The notes beneath the pieces are model-generated. The model made no database searches, was not told the origin of the DNA, and saw only the letters and a program-made list of their open reading frames with translations. Shown piece after piece: positions 27,025 to 36,079 of a stretch of DNA of 64,000 bases. Source of the stretch: Rheinheimera sp. (GTDB taxonomy: Bacteria > Pseudomonadota > Gammaproteobacteria > Enterobacterales > Alteromonadaceae); the NCBI RefSeq assembly GCF_030824435.1, contig NZ_JAVBXS010000088.1, forward strand, positions 19,501-83,500, read 5' to 3'. The stretch's first letter is position 1; each line of letters begins with the position of its first letter. The position numbers and the translations under genes are program-made.

Positions 27025-27420
27025 ATGATGTCATTTGGGAAATTAGTTACTGCAACTGCACTGGTTTTGTTATTGGCTGCCTGCCAATCCTCCCCGCTAC
27101 AACAGGTTTATACCGACCCTGTGCCTTATAACCTGACACCAAAACAAATGGAACAAGCCATTCTGGATGCGGGTACCAACCGCGGCTGGCTGATGACACT
27201 TCAGGCACCGGGAAAAATTCATGCAGAACTGAATATACGTTCACATAAAGTCGTGACCATGCTGACTTACAATCCGCAGTCTTTTGCTATTACCTATGTT
27301 GACTCAGTCAATATGGACGCGAAAAAAGGCAAAATTCACCGCCAGTATGGCAACTGGGTGAACAATCTGCGGCAGGATATCCGGTTAAAAATGAATCAGG
27401 CGAGCCTGAGCAACAGATAA
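27025..27420 (+). CDS. Small lipoprotein of unknown function
   Basis: 131 residues (130 if the second ATG is used) with lipobox 'L-L-A-A-C' at about 16-20. The mature part has a beta-rich pattern ending 'I-H-R-Q-Y-G-N-W-V-N-N-L-R-Q-D-I', a recurring motif of small conserved gammaproteobacterial lipoproteins. The ribosome-binding site AAGGAG forms one arm of a 5-bp hairpin (27004-27008 with 27019-27023), which could mask it. It ends at a bidirectional terminator. Confidence 0.78.
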   Translation: MMSFGKLVTATALVLLLAACQSSPLQQVYTDPVPYNLTPKQMEQAILDAGTNRGWLMTLQAPGKIHAELNIRSHKVVTMLTYNPQSFAITYVDSVNMDAKKGKIHRQYGNWVNNLRQDIRLKMNQASLSNR

Positions 27421-27452
27421 AACAATTCAGCGCAGCAACACAGCTGAACCCG

Positions 27453-27482
27453 AAAACTGCGTATCTTTGCCAGCGCAGTTTT
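27453..27482. terminator. Bidirectional terminator between the lipoprotein gene and the APE operon end
   Basis: A 9-bp stem (AAAACTGCG / CGCAGTTTT, 12-base loop) ends in T-runs on both strands. It serves the plus-strand lipoprotein gene and the minus-strand MipA/OmpV gene, whose stop codon it touches. Confidence 0.75.
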
Positions 27483-28294
27483 TACCAGGCGCCGGTTTTC
27501 AGAATTTTCACCACCACAATACCGGCGCTGAGCTGATGTGTTTTGGCATATAACGGGCTGTTGGCAAAAGTGGCATCGTGCAGATAGTCATACCTGCTGT
27601 ACAAAGCAAACCACCAGTGCCCTTGTTGCAGGCTGACACCATTGGCAAAACGCCAACCACTAAAACCAGCTGTGGCGCTGTACGTTGGCCTTTGGATTTG
27701 TTGGTACTCTGGCGCAACCCCATACAAATACTGATGGTAAGCTTTGCTGCTTGCTGCAAGCGACAATACCGACTCCCATGTGAAACCTGCTGCCATTTTT
27801 TGTTGGTAACGCAGCTGAGGTTCAAAGCGCCAGCCAATCCCTGAAGCTTGTTGAAAATCAGTGGCAAAAGCTGCTCTGACAGGTAAACGTAATTGCAGAT
27901 TGGGCGTGAGCTGAACATCCAAAGCCGGGCCAATTTCGGCTATCCAATCCAGCGCCGGCATACCTTGCCTGAGCTGGTTTTTATCATTGTCCACAGCAAA
28001 AGCACCGGCCAGACTCAGGTTCAGCGCCCAGTGGTCGCCTTGAGCCAATAAACCTGTGGCGCCCTGACGGTCAATTTGTAACTGCGCACTGCGGTAACTG
28101 AAATAAGGCACAGGCAACACAAAATGTGCCGACTGAGCAGCGCCGGGATAATGCGGTTGAGCACCGGCCAATACCCCAACACCCAACTGATATTGGCCCT
28201 GTGCTGCCGATGCTGCGCCTGAGGCGCCCGCCAATAACGACGTTATAAATAACAGCACTTTTAATAACGACAGCCCGGGCGGCAGCTTTTGCAT
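27482..28294 (-). CDS. MipA/OmpV-family outer-membrane protein, last gene of the APE operon
   Basis: 270 residues. It has a signal peptide ending near 'A-S-A-A-Q-G' and then an outer-membrane barrel with 'G-V-G-V-L-A-G-A-Q-P-H-Y-P-G-A', 'V-L-P-V-P-Y-F-S-Y-R' and 'E-I-G-P-A-L-D-V-Q-L', the layout of the MipA/OmpV family (MltA-interacting protein, porin-like). Its ATG overlaps the ketosynthase stop by one base (TGATG), so it is translated from the APE message. It is not a standard APE component as far as I know. A role in placing or tolerating the pigment in the outer membrane is inferred. Confidence 0.85.
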   Translation of the reverse strand: MQKLPPGLSLLKVLLFITSLLAGASGAASAAQGQYQLGVGVLAGAQPHYPGAAQSAHFVLPVPYFSYRSAQLQIDRQGATGLLAQGDHWALNLSLAGAFAVDNDKNQLRQGMPALDWIAEIGPALDVQLTPNLQLRLPVRAAFATDFQQASGIGWRFEPQLRYQQKMAAGFTWESVLSLAASSKAYHQYLYGVAPEYQQIQRPTYSATAGFSGWRFANGVSLQQGHWWFALYSRYDYLHDATFANSPLYAKTHQLSAGIVVVKILKTGAW

Positions 28295-29547
28295 CAGCTG
28301 TTACCCTGCGCTGTTGTTGTATCGCTCCAGTTGCGGAAAATCAGTGAAGTGTTAATGCCACCAAAAGCAAAGTTATTGCTCATCACATATTGCGCTTGTA
28401 ATTCGCGTGCTGATGTCCTGATATAGTCCAGCTCAGCACAAGCGGCATCCACTTCGGTCAGATTTAAAGTGGGTGCGTACCAGTTGTCACGCATCATCAT
28501 AATGCTGGCCCAACTTTCAATAGCACCACAAGCGCCCAGCGTATGGCCCAGATAACTTTTCAGCGAGCTGATAGGCATCAAAGCGCCAAAGACCTGAGCC
28601 GTAGCCTGAGTTTCCGCCACATCCCCTCTGTCTGTTGCTGTGCCATGGGCATTCACATAGCCAATAGCGTCTGGCGCTAATTCAGCATCCGCCAATGCCA
28701 GTCGCATCGCCTGCTCCATGGTCGGGGCTGAAGGCTGGGTCACATGCAAACCATCGGAGTTGGTGCCAAAACCCACCACTTCGGCGTAAATTTTTGCCCC
28801 ACGGGCCAACGCATGTTCTAACTCTTCCAGAATTAAAGTACCGGCACCTTCCCCTATCACCAGACCATCCCTTTTGCTGTCAAAAGGTCTTGGTGTCAAA
28901 GCTGGTTCAGCATTGCGGGTACTGGTGGCATACAAAGTATCAAATACCGCAGCTTCTGTGACACAAAGCTCTTCAGCACCACCGGCCACCATTAATGTCT
29001 GGCGGCCAAATTTAATAGCTTCGTAGGCATAACCTATGCCTTGTGACGCCGAAGTACAGGCCGAGCTGGTGGTGTAAATACGGCCTTTAATGCCAAAAAA
29101 CACCCCAAGATTGACCGCTGTGGTATGCGCCATCATCTGGATATAACTGGTGGCTGTGACACCGGCCATACTGTGTTGATCCAGCATACGGCCAAAAGCG
29201 CTGATAGGTTCGGTACTGCCGGTGGAAGAGCCATACGCAATACCACAACGACCATCTGTTAAAGCCGGATGTTCAGTTAAACCGGCGTCCAGCAGCGCCA
29301 GTTCGGTCGCGCGGGTGGCCATTAAAGACACCCGGCCCATAGAGCGGGTTAACTTGCGCGAATAATGCGCCGGACGTTCAAAATCCAGCACTGGTGCTGC
29401 CAGGCGGGTGTTTAAATCTGCATAACAATCCCACTGCGGCATATAGCGGGTGGCACTTTTGCCCACACTGATATTCTGCCGGAACGTTGCCCAGTCCTGC
29501 CCCAACGCAGTAATAGCCGACATGCCGGTAACAACCACTCTTTTCAT
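28294..29547 (-). CDS. apeR: APE beta-ketoacyl-ACP synthase (second ketosynthase)
   Basis: 417 residues, a FabF-like condensing enzyme. The triad is complete: Cys164 in 'T-S-S-A-C-T-S-A-S-Q-G', His in 'N-A-H-G-T-A-T' and His in 'Y-L-G-H-T-L-G-A-C-G'. In APE systems ApeR is the second ketosynthase besides the ApeO/ApeC pair. It is coupled to apeQ by a one-base overlap and to the MipA/OmpV gene by another. Confidence 0.88.
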   Translation of the reverse strand: MKRVVVTGMSAITALGQDWATFRQNISVGKSATRYMPQWDCYADLNTRLAAPVLDFERPAHYSRKLTRSMGRVSLMATRATELALLDAGLTEHPALTDGRCGIAYGSSTGSTEPISAFGRMLDQHSMAGVTATSYIQMMAHTTAVNLGVFFGIKGRIYTTSSACTSASQGIGYAYEAIKFGRQTLMVAGGAEELCVTEAAVFDTLYATSTRNAEPALTPRPFDSKRDGLVIGEGAGTLILEELEHALARGAKIYAEVVGFGTNSDGLHVTQPSAPTMEQAMRLALADAELAPDAIGYVNAHGTATDRGDVAETQATAQVFGALMPISSLKSYLGHTLGACGAIESWASIMMMRDNWYAPTLNLTEVDAACAELDYIRTSARELQAQYVMSNNFAFGGINTSLIFRNWSDTTTAQGNS

Positions 29548-30269
29548 CAGATCATACCGCCGTTCACTGAAATTACCTGCCGGGTAATGTAAGCGGCAGG
29601 CTCAGAACATAAAAAGCTGACTGTTGCCGCCACTTCTTCTGCTGTGCCCATGCGGCGCAGCGGCACCATTTGCAACATCTCATCTATCGGCAAGTCGCTG
29701 ACCATTTCGGTTTCAATGAGACCTGGGGCGACACAATTGACAGTAATTTTGCGTTTGGCCAGCTCCAGCGCCAGCGCTTTGGTGGCGCCCATTAAACCGG
29801 CTTTGGCCGCTGAATAATTCACCTGACCTCTGTTGCCGGCAATACCGGACACAGAAGCAATAGTGACAATACGGCCGCCTTTTCTCAGCTGGATCATTGG
29901 CATCACCAGCGGATGCAACACATTATAAAAACCGTCCAGATTGGTGTGGATCACCTGATCCCAGTCTTGTTCTGTCAGCGCAGGAAAAGCGCCATCGCGG
30001 CTGATACCGGCATTACACACCACCGCATAAAAAGCACCGTGGCTGGCCACATCCTGCTCCAGTATGGCTTTGGCACTGGCGCGGTCGGCCACATCAAACT
30101 GCAATACATGAGATTGCCGCCCCAAAGCACGGATTTGTGCTGCCACCGCTTGCGCACTTGCCACATCACTGCGGCAATGTACTGTCACATCAAAACCATC
30201 TTTGGCTAACTGTAATGCAATAGCACGACCTATTCCGCGGCCCGAGCCTGTCACTAAACAACGTTGCAT
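29547..30269 (-). CDS. apeQ: APE 3-ketoacyl-ACP reductase (FabG-like)
   Basis: 240 residues, a short-chain dehydrogenase. It has the NADPH site 'T-G-S-G-R-G-I-G' at 7-14, 'N-A-G-I' at 86-89, and catalytic S139, Y152 and K156 in 'Y-S-A-A-K'. It reduces the beta-keto group of the growing polyene after each condensation. It begins directly after the apeP stop. Confidence 0.9.
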   Translation of the reverse strand: MQRCLVTGSGRGIGRAIALQLAKDGFDVTVHCRSDVASAQAVAAQIRALGRQSHVLQFDVADRASAKAILEQDVASHGAFYAVVCNAGISRDGAFPALTEQDWDQVIHTNLDGFYNVLHPLVMPMIQLRKGGRIVTIASVSGIAGNRGQVNYSAAKAGLMGATKALALELAKRKITVNCVAPGLIETEMVSDLPIDEMLQMVPLRRMGTAEEVAATVSFLCSEPAAYITRQVISVNGGMI

Positions 30270-30725
30270 TTAAAACTCCTTTAACCAGTCCAGATGATTT
30301 TCTGGTTGAAACACATTTAAATTGGCCTGCACCAGCACAAAGCCGTTGGCCGAAATTTCACATAAAAACACACTTAAGCCAGTGTCTTCACTCACCACTT
30401 TTTCAGCTTTCAGCTGCAATTTTGTTCCCAGCGCAAATTGGCTGACAGCAGGCGCATATTTACGACAACCGAGCAAAAAACCAATTTTTACTTCATTACC
30501 GTTCAACAAAGCATTGGCACCGGCATAACAGGCAATAGTTTGCGCCATATATTCCAGGCCAACATAAGCCGGCACTGCCTGTAAAACATCCTGAAAAAAC
30601 GGGCTGCTACTGCTGATTTCTACTTCGGTTTGTACTGAATTTTCATCAGCAACAATAAAACGGCTGAGTAAAATCATCGGGTGATCATGGGGCAATAACT
30701 GCTCCAGCGCATAACCGCTTATCAT
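30270..30725 (-). CDS. apeP: APE dehydratase subunit (hotdog)
   Basis: 151 residues with a FabA/FabZ-like hotdog domain: 'L-L-P-H-D-H-P-M-I-L-L' near the start and the helix 'G-L-E-Y-M-A-Q-T-I-A' in the position of the catalytic acid helix. In studied APE pathways ApeP acts as a dimer with ApeI to dehydrate the beta-hydroxyacyl-ACP (known of the family). It overlaps apeO by 4 bases. Confidence 0.87.
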   Translation of the reverse strand: MISGYALEQLLPHDHPMILLSRFIVADENSVQTEVEISSSSPFFQDVLQAVPAYVGLEYMAQTIACYAGANALLNGNEVKIGFLLGCRKYAPAVSQFALGTKLQLKAEKVVSEDTGLSVFLCEISANGFVLVQANLNVFQPENHLDWLKEF

Positions 30726-31969
30726 CGTTGTCTTCTCAAAATAACAGCGGCATTGTTGCCACCAAAAGCAAAAGAATTACTCAGGCATAAGGACAGGGGT
30801 TGTTGTTGCCCGGCCAACACAAAATTCAGTGTTGGCAGTTCTGCATCCGCCGGGTTATCCCGCACCTGAGGCAATAACGCAAAAGCGGCATTATAGTCTG
30901 ACAATAACAACCAGCATAAGGCAGCTTCAATAGCACCGGCAGCACCCAGAGTGTGGCCGGTCATACTTTTAGTGGAACTGGCCGGCACTTTATCTGCGCC
31001 AAGGCGTTGTAACACTGTACTTTCCATAGCGTCATTCAGTGGCGTGGCAGTGCCATGCAAATTGATATAACCCAGTTCGCTGGCGCTGACACCGGCCTGA
31101 GCAAGCGCCTGACGAATGGCCGCTTCTGCACCCCGCCCTTGTGGGTGTGGTGCCGACATATGATAAGCATCAGCTGCAGCACCGGCGCCTGCCAGCTCAA
31201 TCAGCTGCTGAGCGCCCGGTTGCTGCGCTGTTACATCAGCCTGGCGCAACATTAAAAACAGCGCTGCACCTTCACCAATGTTAATGCCGTCCCGACCCTC
31301 TGCAAAAGGCTGACAAAAACCGGCCGCCACAGATTCCAGCGCGGCAAAACCCTGCAAGGTCATACGGCATAACGAATCCACCCCACCCACTATCACAGCA
31401 TCTGCCAAGCCGGAAGTTAATAAATTGCGGGCGCTGATAAGCGCTCTGGCGCTCGATGAACAAGCGGTGGAAATCACATAAGCAGGGCCGCTGACACCGG
31501 CAACTGCAGCAATAAAATGCGCAGGTGCTGCCATTTCCTGCTTTTGATAGTGATAATCCGCAGGCCAGTTACCGCTGTTTAAGCGCTGCTGTAGTGCATC
31601 TTCACCATCGGCAATACCCGAGGTGCTGCTGCCAAGCACGACGGCAATACGCTCAGCGCCATATTGTTGTTTTGCCTGTTGCACCTCAGCGGCAATTTGC
31701 AGATAAGCACAATAAGCCAGCTGGTTATTGCGGCTACTCAGATGGGCAAAAGCAGGGTCTATCTGCGGCAACTTTTCAGTCACGGCACCAACCACCACAG
31801 CTTGCCCGGCCAGCAATAAGTCGTCCCGCCAAACCATGCCAGCTCTGCTGCCGGCCACTGCCGCCTGCCAGACCTGCTGTTTGGAAGCACCCAAAGCACA
31901 ACAAATACCCAGCGCCGCCAATACCGGCGCCTGAGTTGTATCCGCTGTGTTGCACTGCACTTCTGTCAT
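30722..31969 (-). CDS. apeO: APE ketosynthase (KS alpha partner of the chain-length factor)
   Basis: 415 residues, thiolase-fold condensing enzyme. Cys170 is in 'I-S-T-A-C-S-S-S-A', with His in 'N-L-H-G-T-A-T-P' and in 'M-T-G-H-T-L-G-A-A-G'. With the truncated KS-like ApeC at the far end of the operon it should form the KS/chain-length-factor heterodimer that elongates the aryl starter with malonyl-ACP. It overlaps apeN and apeP by 4 bases each. Confidence 0.88.
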   Translation of the reverse strand: MTEVQCNTADTTQAPVLAALGICCALGASKQQVWQAAVAGSRAGMVWRDDLLLAGQAVVVGAVTEKLPQIDPAFAHLSSRNNQLAYCAYLQIAAEVQQAKQQYGAERIAVVLGSSTSGIADGEDALQQRLNSGNWPADYHYQKQEMAAPAHFIAAVAGVSGPAYVISTACSSSARALISARNLLTSGLADAVIVGGVDSLCRMTLQGFAALESVAAGFCQPFAEGRDGINIGEGAALFLMLRQADVTAQQPGAQQLIELAGAGAAADAYHMSAPHPQGRGAEAAIRQALAQAGVSASELGYINLHGTATPLNDAMESTVLQRLGADKVPASSTKSMTGHTLGAAGAIEAALCWLLLSDYNAAFALLPQVRDNPADAELPTLNFVLAGQQQPLSLCLSNSFAFGGNNAAVILRRQR

Positions 31970-32526
31970 AAAAAGTCCTGCTGCAAAGTAGTTAAGCGCA
32001 ACTGGTAATGCGGTTGGGTGATGTCGGTGATTTGGCCAGCCACCGGACCGCCAGCGCCCTGAATTACCAACAGCTGCTGTAATTTACTATCCAGCAACAG
32101 TCGCTGCTGTTGTTTTTCCTGTAACAACAAACCACTGAACCGGGGTTGTAGCGCCGCTACCGGCCATAAACTCCATTGCATCTGCGCTAATAACTGCAGC
32201 GCAAAAGCAGGTTCAGAAAAAGGTGCTTGCCCTTGATGTTGCAGACGGCCATCGGCGGTTAATTCTACCCGCCCCAGCTCCTGCCCCAGCGGCGATAAGG
32301 CCACCAGCAACATTTGCTCCGGCAACAGCTGCACACTGAGTAAAAACTCCTGTTGTTGTTTTGCGGTTTTAAACTGCACCTGCTGCAACAACTGCTGCGA
32401 AGGGCCTGGCCATTGTGTCAGCAGCTGATAACCTCCGCCGCCAAAGGCATAATACAATGGCGGTTTTGGCCATAACTGGCAGGCGCTCAGGCTTAAAGCC
32501 AGCAGCAACAGCAGCACTAAGCGCAT
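31966..32526 (-). CDS. apeN: DUF3261 lipoprotein of the APE export group
   Basis: 186 residues with lipobox 'L-S-A-C' at about 13-16 and a DUF3261 body that repeats short beta strands ('Q-L-L-P-E-Q-M-L-L-V-A-L-S-P-L-G-Q-E'). In APE clusters this lipoprotein accompanies the LolA-like carrier and MMPL pump and is thought to help place the lipid in the outer membrane. It overlaps the flavoprotein gene by 10 bases. Confidence 0.83.
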   Translation of the reverse strand: MRLVLLLLLALSLSACQLWPKPPLYYAFGGGGYQLLTQWPGPSQQLLQQVQFKTAKQQQEFLLSVQLLPEQMLLVALSPLGQELGRVELTADGRLQHQGQAPFSEPAFALQLLAQMQWSLWPVAALQPRFSGLLLQEKQQQRLLLDSKLQQLLVIQGAGGPVAGQITDITQPHYQLRLTTLQQDFL

Positions 32527-33764
32527 ATTTCACTCAGGGTTTGTAAACGTTTTTTGGTGTCAGCCACATAAGGGTTTTGTTGATCCCAGGCATAACCGGC
32601 CAGAATAGAAGAAATCATCTGACTGACTTGCTCCTGCCGTTGTTCGTTAAAAATAATGTTCTGAAAACGGCTGTCGTACCAGGCTTCGACAAACTGGCGG
32701 AAGGTGCTGATGCCATGACGCAGTGGTTTGGTGTATTGTGCATTCCAGTCCACCGCTTCACCACTCAGCTGTTTCAGTACCAGCGGCACCGCAGTGCTGG
32801 CTGAACGCAGCGCTATAGTCACGCCTGACGAAAATACCGGGTCAAGAAATTCACCGGCATTGCCAAGCAGCGCATACCTGTCACCGGCCAAATCGCCAAC
32901 ATTGGCAGAATAACCAACCAGACTGCGTACCTCGTTAATGGCTTCTGCATTGGCCAATAACAACGATAAATCAGCTTCGTCTGCCACTTTTTGCCATAAC
33001 GAAGCAGCTGCGGTGTCAGTGGCGGCAAAACGTTCCGTGGCGCCAACCACACCTAAACTGGCAGTGCCGTCGCTAAAAGGGATCAACCAATACCAGACAT
33101 CGTGCAAAGTGGGATGCACGGTAATTAAAATTTTATTGCGGTCAAACCCTGGGTCTGTGATGCCATCACGGATATGACAAAAACAGGCCTGACGCACCGG
33201 GAAACCGGACGGAGTTTCCAAATCTAATAATTTCGGCAACACCCGGCCAAAACCTGAAGCGTCCAGCACAAATTTACAGTTGAGCAAGCGGCTTTCACCC
33301 TGCTCATTGTTGACCTTTAACTGCACCAACTCAGCATCAGGGTATAAAAAGTCTGTCACTTCCAGCCCATAACGGATATCCACCCCCTGAGCCGCAGCAC
33401 CATCGGCCAGCAAAGCATCAAAAGCTGCTCTTTTGACCTGAAACGTCGTGCCCGGGCCTTTAGAAAACTTGCGGGTAAAATCAAATTCAGTCCGCATGCC
33501 ATTTTTTAAAAAAGCTGCACCGTTTTTAAACTGAAAACCTAAGCTGTCCGCTTGTTGCTCCAGCCTGTCCAGCAAACCAGCTTCGGCTAAAAACTCCATA
33601 CAATGCGGCAATAAACTTTCGCCAATGGAAAAACGCGGGAAATGGGCTTTTTCTACACAAAGCACTGTTTTACCGGCGCGGCGTAACAAAGCACCGGCAC
33701 AAGCACCGGCAGGCCCGGCGCCAATAATAATCACATCGTATAAAGGTAAAAAATCTTTATTCAT
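32517..33764 (-). CDS. FAD-dependent oxidoreductase with flavin-halogenase signatures
   Basis: 415 residues. The N-terminal FAD-binding motif is 'G-A-G-P-A-G' (15-20), and 'F-S-I-G-E-S-L-L-P' (45-53) resembles halogenase and geranylgeranyl-reductase relatives. Two further marks of flavin-dependent halogenases are present: 'W-Y-W-L-I-P' (224-229, WxWxIP) and 'F-L-D-P-V-F-S-S-G' (306-314, FxxPxxSxG). A lysine, K80, sits in 'G-F-Q-F-K-N-G-A-A-F', close to where phenol-type halogenases keep their catalytic Lys. In this operon it may halogenate or oxidise the aryl head or chain. Some homologues with these motifs are not halogenases, so the activity is open. It lies 8 bases after the exporter gene. 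Confidence 0.8.
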   Translation of the reverse strand: MNKDFLPLYDVIIIGAGPAGACAGALLRRAGKTVLCVEKAHFPRFSIGESLLPHCMEFLAEAGLLDRLEQQADSLGFQFKNGAAFLKNGMRTEFDFTRKFSKGPGTTFQVKRAAFDALLADGAAAQGVDIRYGLEVTDFLYPDAELVQLKVNNEQGESRLLNCKFVLDASGFGRVLPKLLDLETPSGFPVRQACFCHIRDGITDPGFDRNKILITVHPTLHDVWYWLIPFSDGTASLGVVGATERFAATDTAAASLWQKVADEADLSLLLANAEAINEVRSLVGYSANVGDLAGDRYALLGNAGEFLDPVFSSGVTIALRSASTAVPLVLKQLSGEAVDWNAQYTKPLRHGISTFRQFVEAWYDSRFQNIIFNEQRQEQVSQMISSILAGYAWDQQNPYVADTKKRLQTLSEICA

Positions 33765-33772
33765 CGGTTTGG

Positions 33773-36079
33773 TTACTCCCTGATACCGATTTTTGTTAAC
33801 ACAGGTGCTGTCAGCACAGCCACCAAAATGCCAATCAACACTGTCAGACCAAAACCTGCGATCACAGGCGTCTGGCTAAAAGCCAACATACCAAAAGCCA
33901 ACATGCTGGTGAGGGCCGACAACCCTACCGCCAGCTGCACTTCTGCCCGCTCCAGGCCCGACACAAAAAAGATGGCGTAATCAAAGCCAAGCGCCACCAC
34001 CAGCAGCACGCCAACCAGATGAAATAAACTTAAGCTATAACCCAGCGCCAGACTGACATTGAGTGCACTGAGCACTGCCACCAACAAAAATAACGCTATT
34101 GCAGTGGCCTGACGTACACCGTAGCGCCAGCCCAATAACAACATGGCTGCCGCAACTGCCACAGCTAACCCAAGCATCAGCTGCTGACGCACCCCGGCCA
34201 CTCTGGCAGAAGCATCGGCAACAGGGTCAAATAACTGCACAGCAGCATTGGCGGGCAACTGCTGCAATTGTGTTGTTGTCAAACGGGCATCTTTTAATAA
34301 AATAAGGCTGACATAAGCAGGGGCACCGCCCAGCTGAGTTGGCTGAAACAATTGTTGCGCCACCATTGCCGGTACATCAGCGACGCTCAACCAGCTGCTG
34401 ACAGGTGCAGGCGCTTCAATACCCAATTCGGTGAAATAAGCTTTAAGCACATCCGACTGATAAGCTTGTTGTAACTGCTGTTGTAACTGCTGCTGAGCTT
34501 GTTGGGACGGCAACCAATCCGATAACGCCTGCCAGCCGGCCAACACACCTTGTTGTTGCCAGCTGCTTAATAAGGGCCGCAACGCTGTTTCCTGTTGTAA
34601 CAAGGCTTCCAGACTGGTGGCTGACACTAATAAAAACTTGTTGTCCCAGCTCTGGCCGCTATAAAGTTGCATTTGTTGTTCATGTGTTTTCAGCGCAGGA
34701 TCCAGCCGGTTAAAACCCCGCACATCATCACTAAAGTGCATCAAAGGCACAAAACACCACAGAGATAACAGCGCTGCACCAAGCAATAAACCCCATGCCC
34801 TGCCTGTGCTGACCCCTTGCCACAAGCCAATAAAACCGGCTGCAGCACGTTTTGCCAGCGGTGCCACCTGCAACGAATATTGCGCCAGTGCCACAGGGTA
34901 TAACCAGCGCACCATCAGGTAAGCTGTAGTTAAACCCACCAGCATAAATACCGCCACCTGATTCAGAATCGTCAACGGCAACAACAACAAAGCGGCATAA
35001 CCAAGCAAAGTCGATAACAAACTCAGGCTTAATCCAGGCAACATCCGGCGGAAAAAAGCCGCACCTTGTTGCACCGCCAGCAAACCATGAAAAGAATAAT
35101 CAATGGCAACACCAATTAAGGTGGTGGCAAACACAAAAGCCAATAAATGCGGCGCGTCAAACAACCAGATCACAGCGGCTAAACCGGCCAGAGCTGCGGT
35201 AGATAAAGTCAGCAACGCCAGCAACAAAGGTTTGGCACTGGCAAATACCCAGCCTAACAACAACAGGATGGCCAGCATCGACAAACCGCCATACCAGTTC
35301 ATTTCAGCCTGCGCTCGGGCCGCTGCTTTGACTGCATGAAACAACACACCGCTGTGATGATACCTAAGTTCTGGATATTGTTGTTGTAACAGCTCTAGTT
35401 GTTGCATCAGCACCCCATGTAGCTCTGTTGCCAGCGCAGTGTCAAAAGGGTCTATCTCAAGCTGGGCATGTAATAACACAAAAGGATCTGCTTCGAGCTT
35501 GCCTGTCAGATAACCACCGGCCGGTATGAGCTGCTGTTGATTCAACAGGTTCAGCAAACTTTCTGTGGCCTGCTGCGACAATAACAACGGATCTTGCGCC
35601 AGTGCGGCATCGGCAAAAGGTTGGGGGCTTAATAACCTTTGCCAGGCGGCATCACGTAATGGCTGATATTGTGCTGCTGCCAGTTGTTGTTTTGCTTCTG
35701 GGCTTGCCACTAAAGCCGCTGAATGCTGCAGATAACGCTGTAACTGCGCCAACTGCTGATCCGGCGTGACCCAGCTTAACAGCGGTTTTTTGTCATCAAG
35801 CCCATGGTTTTGTGTCGACAACACCCCTTGCTGAAGCTGTGTGGCAGCCTGTGCCAGTTGTTCAGCGTCCAGGCCGGTCAGCACCAGCCTTAACTGGCGA
35901 TTGGCGCTGTGCTGCGACACTAAATCTCTTTGCCAGTCGGCCTCTGCCGCCGGAAAAGCCGCAGTGATACTGCTGCTCCAGTGCCTTTGTGGCAGTTGCC
36001 ACAGCAAATAAAGCCCAAGCAACAACACAGTGGCCAGCCAGCCAGCCCAGATAAACACGGCTTTTTGTTTCAGCTTCAC
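33773..36079 (-). CDS. apeM: MMPL/RND-family lipid exporter
   Basis: 768 residues with about 12 transmembrane helices arranged as two halves of 1+5, each preceded by a large periplasmic loop. 'I-G-V-A-I-D-Y-S-F-H-G-L' and 'L-G-F-D-Y-A-I-F-F-V-S-G' carry the proton-relay acidic residues of helices 4 and 10. These pumps move lipids across the inner membrane using the proton gradient. Here it should export the aryl polyene lipid. It overlaps apeL by 4 bases. Confidence 0.88.
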   Translation of the reverse strand: MKLKQKAVFIWAGWLATVLLLGLYLLWQLPQRHWSSSITAAFPAAEADWQRDLVSQHSANRQLRLVLTGLDAEQLAQAATQLQQGVLSTQNHGLDDKKPLLSWVTPDQQLAQLQRYLQHSAALVASPEAKQQLAAAQYQPLRDAAWQRLLSPQPFADAALAQDPLLLSQQATESLLNLLNQQQLIPAGGYLTGKLEADPFVLLHAQLEIDPFDTALATELHGVLMQQLELLQQQYPELRYHHSGVLFHAVKAAARAQAEMNWYGGLSMLAILLLLGWVFASAKPLLLALLTLSTAALAGLAAVIWLFDAPHLLAFVFATTLIGVAIDYSFHGLLAVQQGAAFFRRMLPGLSLSLLSTLLGYAALLLLPLTILNQVAVFMLVGLTTAYLMVRWLYPVALAQYSLQVAPLAKRAAAGFIGLWQGVSTGRAWGLLLGAALLSLWCFVPLMHFSDDVRGFNRLDPALKTHEQQMQLYSGQSWDNKFLLVSATSLEALLQQETALRPLLSSWQQQGVLAGWQALSDWLPSQQAQQQLQQQLQQAYQSDVLKAYFTELGIEAPAPVSSWLSVADVPAMVAQQLFQPTQLGGAPAYVSLILLKDARLTTTQLQQLPANAAVQLFDPVADASARVAGVRQQLMLGLAVAVAAAMLLLGWRYGVRQATAIALFLLVAVLSALNVSLALGYSLSLFHLVGVLLVVALGFDYAIFFVSGLERAEVQLAVGLSALTSMLAFGMLAFSQTPVIAGFGLTVLIGILVAVLTAPVLTKIGIRE

